From UBA2210 sp036825195 (GTDB lineage: Bacteria; Desulfobacterota; Syntrophia; Syntrophales; UBA2210), in NCBI GenBank assembly GCA_036825195.1, contig DAISYQ010000013.1:1-64000 (forward strand): DNA of 64,000 nt. The letters run 5' to 3'. The translations under genes were made by a program, and so were the position numbers. Shown here one piece after another: positions 58,534-64,000 of the stretch. Each line of letters opens with the position of its first letter. Within the stretch, counting starts at the first letter, position 1. The notes beneath the pieces were generated by a model. It was given only the letters and a program-made list of their open reading frames with translations, had not been told where the DNA came from and ran no database searches.

Positions 58534-59640
58534 TTATTCTTGCATGCTTCTCGATGTTCGAAAGATAAATCCGGCAGTTTCCTTCATTGTCATCTGAAAT
58601 TCTGATGCGCAACACTGACTGTCAAGATATGCGTGTGTAACTCCTCGTAGGCAGATATACCTTACACGGTTCCCCTTGGCAGAAAGTTTCTCGGCGAACT
58701 TTTTTGCATCATCACGAAGAATATCGAACTGACCTGTCATGATAAGAACAGGGGGCATATCCCGTGCGTCGGCATTGATAGGAGAGATTCCCCATACAGC
58801 ACGCTTACAGGAATCAGGAATATAGCAGCGAATTAGTTTTTCTAAAACAATCGAGTCGAGTCCATAACCCGTCGCAAAAGATTTCATTGATTTGGTACCG
58901 GATTCGCTGAGATTCACCGCCGGGTAATACAGAATAGCCCCTTTTATACTCCGGTGATTCATTAATTCGCACACAGCCGACGATGCAGCAATGTTCCCCC
59001 CAGCGCTGTCCCCGGCAAGGTAAATCAGGTTTGGGTCCCCGTTATACCTGAATGCATTGAGCCGAACCCATTGTATCGCCTCGGTACAATCATCGAGCCC
59101 GGCAGGATAAGGATTTTCCGGTGAAAGCCTGTAATCGACGGATATGACAATGGAGCAGGATGTACGACAGATACCGGTTGCGATGTGATCCGACCCGGAC
59201 GGGGACCCGAAAGTCCATCCGCCCCCGTGCATATAAATAACAACAGGAACCCTCTCTGCAGCGGAAAGATCCGACGGAGTGTATATCCGGAGTGAAAGAC
59301 TTCCCGCCTGGCTTTTGATGGAAAGGTCGACAATCGTTATCCCTTCTCTTGAAAAAGGGATCAGGGTTTTTTGGGTTTCATTTCGTAGTTGCATCAATAG
59401 TGAATAATCGCCGGCGGATGCCTTATCGACCGCACTCGTCATATAAGCTGAAAACTGTGGAGCATATTGCTTCAACTCGGCAGCTACTTCCGGTTTAAGT
59501 TCCTTGCCAGGTGAATTTCCCTCGCATGGCGAAATTGTCCAGTATTCCTGTTGTCCGCATCCAAGACAACAGGGCGACACCATTATGGTCGCAACAATCC
59601 ATAACAACAGAACAAAATTTTTGCCCCGGTTTTTCATCAT
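58534..59640 (-). CDS. Alpha/beta hydrolase, hormone-sensitive-lipase (HSL) family
   Basis: A 368-residue exported esterase. A signal sequence with lipobox-like SPCCLGCG starts the protein; the mature domain has VVIYMHGGGWTFGSPSG (oxyanion HGGG), IYLAGDSAGGNIAA (nucleophile Ser), MTGQFDILRDDAKKFAEKL (Asp) and RGVTHAYL (His), so the triad is complete. Expected to cleave short-chain or hydrophobic esters in the envelope. Monocistronic, 130 bases from the MATE gene. Confidence 0.9.
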   Translation of the reverse strand: MMKNRGKNFVLLLWIVATIMVSPCCLGCGQQEYWTISPCEGNSPGKELKPEVAAELKQYAPQFSAYMTSAVDKASAGDYSLLMQLRNETQKTLIPFSREGITIVDLSIKSQAGSLSLRIYTPSDLSAAERVPVVIYMHGGGWTFGSPSGSDHIATGICRTSCSIVISVDYRLSPENPYPAGLDDCTEAIQWVRLNAFRYNGDPNLIYLAGDSAGGNIAASSAVCELMNHRSIKGAILYYPAVNLSESGTKSMKSFATGYGLDSIVLEKLIRCYIPDSCKRAVWGISPINADARDMPPVLIMTGQFDILRDDAKKFAEKLSAKGNRVRYICLRGVTHAYLDSQCCASEFQMTMKETAGFIFRTSRSMQE

Positions 59641-59774
59641 ATTTTGATTCCTTTACACAATTTTTAAATCCATGCCGGGAAACAGACATCAGCCTAATAT
59701 TTGAATCCTTGCGTTTTGCCGTCAGTCAACATGGTCCGGAGTGTTGTTTTAATAATATTTTTTGACACACCGTA

Positions 59775-61121
59775 TTATACATAACAATACCGTATCCGGT
59801 TTCTTAGGAGTACCCATACAGCCAGACAAAGACTTATAAGTTCGGCGAGGGGGACAGATAACCACACACCGTTCACTCCGAGGAATCCGGGAAGGCCGAT
59901 GATGCCGAGCGCGATCAGGAGGCTCCGGGAAAACGAAAGTATGGCGGAAAGCGTACCGTTCGACAATGCGGTGAACAAAGCCGACATAAAGATGTTCAAG
60001 CCGGTAAATAGAAACGCGAACGGAAAAATGAAAAACCCGGCGCGTGCGATACGGTATACCGGCGAACCTTCCGGTGAAAAAATCTTGACAATCATGTCTC
60101 CGAACAAAAATGCTAAGACAAAGACTGCAATAGACACAACGAGTGTTATGCTTAAAGAGATCTTGGTAACACTTTTGAGATGCAAATGGTTGCCGCTGCC
60201 ATAATTGAAACTTATCACCGGTGCGACACCCATCGAAAACCCGATGAAGAATGTCGTTAAGAGGAACTGGGAGTAGATCATGATTGTGATCGCGGCTACG
60301 CCATCCTCTCCCGCGAGCACCATCATCGCAGTGTTGAAAAGGAATGTGGTTATAGCGGTCGAAAGCTGTCCGACCATTTCCGAAGAACCATTGAAGGCAC
60401 TTTCGCCTAACACCTGCAGATCGAATTTTGGTGAACTGAAGAAGATTGTGCCTCGCCTGTTACAAATGAAAAAAATGGTCCCTGCAATAGCAGGTACCGA
60501 ATAGCCGATACCGGTTGCAAGTGCTGCCCCTTGAATTCCCATGTCAAGTACGACAATTAAGAGATAGTCGAAGAACGCATTTGTCAATCCCGCCGTGATG
60601 CCGATCAACATGCCAAGTCGGGGCTTTCCGGCTGTTACGAAGAGTACGGAGAAGAGTATCTGCAGCATGTTTGACGGTGCAAATACAAGGAGCACTCCGA
60701 GATAATCATTGCAGTACGGGAGTAGGTCGTCACTTGCCCCGAGTGCGCGGACCAGTGGATTGAGGGAGATGAGTCCTGTAACCGTAAAAAGAACTCCAAT
60801 CACCGTGCATGACGCGGTAATCAGTGTGAAATTCTTGCGGGCTTCTCTATCGTTTCCGTTGCCCATTTTTCGTGCGATGATGGCGCTTCCACCGGTCGCG
60901 AGCATCGTGGCGAGCCCTACGATGAGGTTCACGACAGGGGTCACGATGTTGATGGCGGAAAGCGCATTGGTATTCACGTAACGTGCTACAAAGATCATAT
61001 CGACGATCGTATAGAGACCGAAAAAGATCATCATGAATATCGTGGGTGCTGCGAAGCGTAAGAGTGAGCGTAGGGTGAAATCTTTGGCGAGTCCATTTCC
61101 CTCAATCGAAGTATCCGTCAT
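59775..61121 (-). CDS. MATE-family efflux transporter
   Basis: A 448-residue protein with twelve membrane helices in two halves. LRFAAPTIFMMIFFGLYTIV, FVARYVNTNALSAINIVTPV and ATGGSAIIARKMGNGNDREA are the first-half motifs; FIGFSMGVAPVISFNYGSGN the second-half equivalent. It exports drugs or metabolites with Na+ or H+. The gene starts 6 bases after the stop of an AraC-GNAT regulator, which probably controls it. Confidence 0.93.
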   Translation of the reverse strand: MTDTSIEGNGLAKDFTLRSLLRFAAPTIFMMIFFGLYTIVDMIFVARYVNTNALSAINIVTPVVNLIVGLATMLATGGSAIIARKMGNGNDREARKNFTLITASCTVIGVLFTVTGLISLNPLVRALGASDDLLPYCNDYLGVLLVFAPSNMLQILFSVLFVTAGKPRLGMLIGITAGLTNAFFDYLLIVVLDMGIQGAALATGIGYSVPAIAGTIFFICNRRGTIFFSSPKFDLQVLGESAFNGSSEMVGQLSTAITTFLFNTAMMVLAGEDGVAAITIMIYSQFLLTTFFIGFSMGVAPVISFNYGSGNHLHLKSVTKISLSITLVVSIAVFVLAFLFGDMIVKIFSPEGSPVYRIARAGFFIFPFAFLFTGLNIFMSALFTALSNGTLSAILSFSRSLLIALGIIGLPGFLGVNGVWLSVPLAELISLCLAVWVLLRNRIRYCYV

Positions 61122-61127
61122 TATTCA

Positions 61128-61991
61128 TCAAGTATTATGGATATTCTTGAGGAGTGTGTCCGTCACGATCGTCATTTTCTGTGTCGGATAGCCGAACTCA
61201 ACAAGGAGTTCACCTTCCGCAAACCCGAACTCCTGAAGAGAATTCCGGTATCCGGTGTCCGCCTTGTCTCCTTCGCGATAAGTTGTGATGCTCATCTTAT
61301 TGTGTGAAATCAGCTCGTTCATTGCCTTAACAAACAGTGCATTCGCTATGTTCCGGTTGCGATAGAGCGGATGTACTCCTAAAAAATCAATGTTTCCCGC
61401 TTCGCGGGAAATCATCATGATGCCAACCGTGACACCGCTGTCATTCATAATAAACGCTCGATTTTGCGCTATGTACCGTTTCAGTGTTTCTATGTGCTCA
61501 TTTTCGTTTAAGCACGGGAACCCGTCGATAACGAGTTGCACCAAGCGCATCCATTCCGGAATGTTCTCCTCGCGGGCGAGAGTTATTGTTTGTTTTGAGT
61601 GCCGTTTTTCTGGATTTTTTCTAACCATTGCCTCTTCGAATTTGAAAGGCATCTGAAGGGGGTAGAATTCCTTGTGATCACGGAACCTTTTGGGTGGGAG
61701 TTTGTACATCGATTTAAAAATCGACGAAAAGGCCTGTTGACTGTCGTAACCGGCCTGTAAGGCAATATCGACGATCGGAGTATTCGTGAAAACGAGCAAT
61801 CGTGCCGCTTCAGTAAGCTGCCTCCGTCGGATATACGTGTGTATTGGAATTCCGACCGTTTTTGTAAACATGTGATGAATATGATAGAGCGAATAACCAA
61901 GCTTACCCGCAATCGTCCCAAGTGTAAGAGGTTCGTCAAGATGGGCTTCGATATGGTCGATTGTCGCGACAATGTTTTCTATGTTTCTCAT
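61128..61991 (-). CDS. AraC-family regulator fused to a GNAT acetyltransferase domain
   Basis: A 287-residue protein. Residues about 1-110 are the two helix-turn-helices of an AraC/XylS regulator (LTLGTIAGKLGYSLYHIHHM and DIALQAGYDSQQAFSSIFKS with the LPPKRFR end). Residues about 135-280 form a GNAT (IAQNRAFIMNDSGVTVGIMM, LGVHPLYRNRNIANALFVKA, RNSLQEFGFAEGELLVEF). A C-terminal GNAT instead of a sugar-binding domain suggests that acetyl-CoA or an amine acts as the effector, or that the protein modifies its substrate. Directly upstream of the MATE gene; start 61991 preferred to 62009. Confidence 0.9.
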   Translation of the reverse strand: MRNIENIVATIDHIEAHLDEPLTLGTIAGKLGYSLYHIHHMFTKTVGIPIHTYIRRRQLTEAARLLVFTNTPIVDIALQAGYDSQQAFSSIFKSMYKLPPKRFRDHKEFYPLQMPFKFEEAMVRKNPEKRHSKQTITLAREENIPEWMRLVQLVIDGFPCLNENEHIETLKRYIAQNRAFIMNDSGVTVGIMMISREAGNIDFLGVHPLYRNRNIANALFVKAMNELISHNKMSITTYREGDKADTGYRNSLQEFGFAEGELLVEFGYPTQKMTIVTDTLLKNIHNT

Positions 61992-62124
61992 AGTACTATC
62001 CTTTGTCACAAAGATATATCAGGCATTGTGACGAGCGTCTTCATCATTCTTGCGCTTTTGGATAAGTTTCTTACAGAAAAAGTCAGACAGAGGGTAGACA
62101 AAAGGAATCAAGTTTCCTTTTGGT

Positions 62125-62694
62125 TCATTCGGTCCATACTACTTTGTCTTCTAATTCAGTTCTCGGCCTTTTGGGGATTTTCTTTTGCTTTCCACTCCCG
62201 AACGCCACACCGGCCACTAATTCATCATTCGTTTTTAAAAGTTTATTTATCTCGTCTTCTGCGTATAAGATATCGCATATCCACAGCGTCTGGACATCTT
62301 TGCCGTGGGCTGCAAGGATCATGTTCTGGATACAGGCTCCGATGGACAGCATGTCGGCCTTCCATCGGTTTTTGGTATAATCCGGTTCTCTGCCTGAATA
62401 CGGGTTATATACCAGAAGGAATTCGGAGCACTCCTCGATGGATGTTATACTGATCAGAAGACTGCCGAAATTCTTTGATTCGGCCTTCATCTCTTTTATC
62501 TTTTTTTTCAACACCCCGATAATCAGATTCTTGTATTCCGGCCCGCAGGCGACAAAACGCCAGGGCTGTCGGTTTTTGGGAGAAGGGGCCCATAGCCCCG
62601 ATTCAAGGATTTCTTGCATATCGGTCGGAGGGATCTCCCGGCCCGTGAATCGCCTGTGACTTCTTCGTTCGGAAATTGCCTGTCCTATATTCAT
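62125..62694 (-). CDS. Nitroreductase-family protein
   Basis: A 189-residue protein. IGQAISERRSHRRFTGREIP is the FMN-phosphate-binding start; ESGLWAPSPKNRQPWRFVAC and WKADMLSIGACIQNMILAAH the other conserved blocks, with ELVAGVAFGSG near the end. Compact single-domain form. Start at ATG 62694 (MNIGQAISERR) is where the family begins; ATG 62730 would add 12 residues. Confidence 0.88.
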   Translation of the reverse strand: MNIGQAISERRSHRRFTGREIPPTDMQEILESGLWAPSPKNRQPWRFVACGPEYKNLIIGVLKKKIKEMKAESKNFGSLLISITSIEECSEFLLVYNPYSGREPDYTKNRWKADMLSIGACIQNMILAAHGKDVQTLWICDILYAEDEINKLLKTNDELVAGVAFGSGKQKKIPKRPRTELEDKVVWTE

Positions 62695-62881
62695 TGCTTC
62701 GCATAACCTTTGTTGTTTTGGCCTGTTCATATCATAAAACGGCAAATTATGCCCGGATGGATGGTAAGTCAAGAAAAGAGGTATACATGGCTCATGGCGC
62801 AGACCTGTGACCTTGCAATATGCGTAAGAATGATTAAGTTGAATGGAGCATGGATACTGCGGGAAGGAGACGGAGATTGGC

Positions 62882-63454
62882 ATGCTGAAGATGATGGTGG
62901 TCGGGCCGATTCAGGCCAACTGTTATATACTGGGATGCAAGAAGACTATGGAGGGCATTGTCATCGACCCCGGGGACGAGGCGCTTCGCATCGCGAAGGT
63001 GATAACCGATGCCGGCCTCAGAATCAAATATATTCTCATTACACACGGCCACTCGGATCATACGGGGGCGGCAGGGGAGCTGAAAAGTATCGTAAAGGCA
63101 CCGGTATGGATACACAAGCTGGATACTTACGGCCTGGGCTTCCCGCCCGACGGGGAACTCTTTGACGGTCAGGAAATCGAGGTCGGAACCTATCGGATCA
63201 AGGTGATCCATACCCCCGGACATTCTCCCGGCGGCGTGTGTCTGCACGCTCCCGGCGCCGTCTTTACGGGGGATACTCTCTTTTGCGGCTCCATAGGACG
63301 CACCGACCTGTGGGGCGGCGACTACAACCAGCTGATCAGGGGTGTCAGGGAAAAGATATTTCCCCTGGGAGACGACCTGCGGGTCTATCCCGGGCACGGA
63401 CCTGCCACCACCATAGGACGGGAGCGGTTGACGAATCCATTCTTCAGACAGTAA
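62882..63454 (+). CDS. MBL-fold metallo-hydrolase (glyoxalase II-like)
   Basis: A 190-residue protein. VVGPIQANCYILGC opens it, LITHGHSDHTGAAGEL is the H-x-H-x-D-H motif, HTPGHSPGGVCLHA the next metal His, GDTLFCGSIGRTDLWGGDY the bridging Asp region and PLGDDLRVYPGHGP the last His. This is the short glyoxalase-II-like type, common in bacteria. Substrate unknown. The start at ATG 62882 fits the family's usual beginning; GAAGGAG lies about 12 bases upstream. Confidence 0.9.
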   Translation: MLKMMVVGPIQANCYILGCKKTMEGIVIDPGDEALRIAKVITDAGLRIKYILITHGHSDHTGAAGELKSIVKAPVWIHKLDTYGLGFPPDGELFDGQEIEVGTYRIKVIHTPGHSPGGVCLHAPGAVFTGDTLFCGSIGRTDLWGGDYNQLIRGVREKIFPLGDDLRVYPGHGPATTIGRERLTNPFFRQ

Positions 63455-63474
63455 AGGGAAGGGGGACCCTGTTT

Positions 63475-63999
63475 TTAGATACCTTCCGGAAGTTTGGACG
63501 CCATTAATTTTTTTCGATCCAACCTCCGCCCGTCTACTATGAACGTGCCGTCGCCGACGGCGTGCAGGGTCCGCTTCTCTTTGCGGGATGTGTCAACGTA
63601 TGCCACGACGGCATCGAGGACGACGATGTTGTGTTCTTTGACGATGTCGACGATTCTGCATTCGATATTGGCGAGGCACTCCCTGATCAGCGGTGCCTGG
63701 ACCGCTTTGCCTTTAACGGGCGTCAGGTTGAACTTCTCGAATTTGTCCGTATCGGCACCGGAGCATGTCCCTATCCCCACGACCGTATCGAGCATATCGA
63801 CGGTCGGTATGGCGATAACACATTCCTTCGTTTCACGAAGGGCTGTAAAGGAGTAATTCCACTCCCCGGTGGTGATGGCGAACGTGGGCGTGAAATCCAA
63901 CACCATGGTCCATGATATGGTCATGATATTATTCTTCCTGCCGTCATACGTCGTGATGAGGACCACCGGTCCCGGTTCCAGTAAGGTGAAGGCTTTTTC
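63475..63999 (-). CDS. Flavin reductase-like protein, N-terminus cut by the window
   Basis: At least 174 codons, open at the right edge. Visible sequence KAFTLLEPGPVVLITTYDGR, NIMTISWTMVLDFTPTFAI and ALRETKECVIAIPTVDM are hallmarks of the FMN-binding flavin reductase-like (split barrel) family. The stop at 63475 lies 20 bases from the convergent metallo-hydrolase gene. A second family member is at 2645-3211, but the two are not close duplicates. Confidence 0.87.
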   Translation of the reverse strand, partial: EKAFTLLEPGPVVLITTYDGRKNNIMTISWTMVLDFTPTFAITTGEWNYSFTALRETKECVIAIPTVDMLDTVVGIGTCSGADTDKFEKFNLTPVKGKAVQAPLIRECLANIECRIVDIVKEHNIVVLDAVVAYVDTSRKEKRTLHAVGDGTFIVDGRRLDRKKLMASKLPEGI

Positions 64000-64000
64000 A

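Noticed and set aside
1..64000. CRISPR arrays, rRNA and tRNA genes
   Set aside because: No regularly spaced direct repeats with unique spacers and no rRNA-like sequence were seen; no tRNA cloverleaf was recognised by eye, although a covariance scan would be decisive.

Overview
The window reads as chromosomal DNA of a strictly anaerobic or microaerophilic Gram-negative bacterium. My best guess is a deltaproteobacterium (Desulfobacterota, sulfate-reducing or syntrophic type); a spirochaete is not excluded. The reasons are the many low-potential flavin and Fe-S proteins (QueG-like, nitroreductase and flavin reductase families), rubrerythrin, a molybdenum-storage-type kinase fold, beta-oxidation genes, many lipoproteins, and intergenic debris of REP/IS200-type elements. 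This placement is inference; no rRNA or tRNA gene was recognised.

Layout. 1-3.2 kb: the end of a thiolase, an acyl-CoA dehydrogenase, then two methyltransferases and a flavin reductase on the minus strand. 3.3-10.95 kb: an integron-type gene-cassette region, the most unusual part of the window. It holds 3'-end fragments of an integron integrase that read toward the cassettes, repeated attI-like sites, several recognisable attC sites, and promoterless cassette genes all on the plus strand: AAA+ ATPase, ecotin, glycosyltransferase, two GNAT acetyltransferases, isoprenylcysteine-methyltransferase-like protein and ankyrin protein. Parts of one composite repeat (element A, tail of a Y1/REP transposase, tail of IntI, attI-like sequence) occur between cassettes. 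No complete integrase gene is present.

11-15.3 kb: a pair of TPM-domain (YgcG-type) genes, then on the minus strand a MoSto-like protein, two small paralogous proteins of unknown function and a TiaS-N-terminal-like protein. 15.3-16.5 kb: an intact reading frame of an IS701-like transposase in which all three DDE catalytic positions appear substituted, a candidate domesticated protein. 16.6-20.4 kb: a plus-strand run of a methyltransferase, two dienelactone-hydrolase-like proteins, a membrane protein, a TIGR04076 protein and a GNAT.

20.5-36.3 kb: mostly minus-strand single genes of housekeeping or stress type: QueG-like Fe-S protein, cupins, HAD phosphatase, mscL, DUF255 thioredoxin-domain protein, AlkD-like protein, rubrerythrin and Asp/Glu racemase, plus secreted proteins of unknown function and a LamG-VanZ fusion. 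36.4-37.4 kb: an A+T-rich DUF4238 gene that looks foreign. 38.1-39.9 kb: a DEAD-box RNA helicase with a DbpA-type RNA-binding tail and a long leader.

40-64 kb: a nearly continuous minus-strand series: PhzF, NudC, a PLP dehydratase, two further QueG-like proteins, three nitroreductase-family proteins, DJ-1/PfpI, an M20 amidohydrolase, radical SAM, FUSC, metallo-hydrolase, APC and LysE transporters, RsgA, esterase, and an AraC-GNAT fusion paired with a MATE exporter. The window closes with a plus-strand metallo-hydrolase and the C-terminal part of a flavin reductase that runs off the end. Apart from small overlapping pairs, most genes here look like independent units rather than one pathway.
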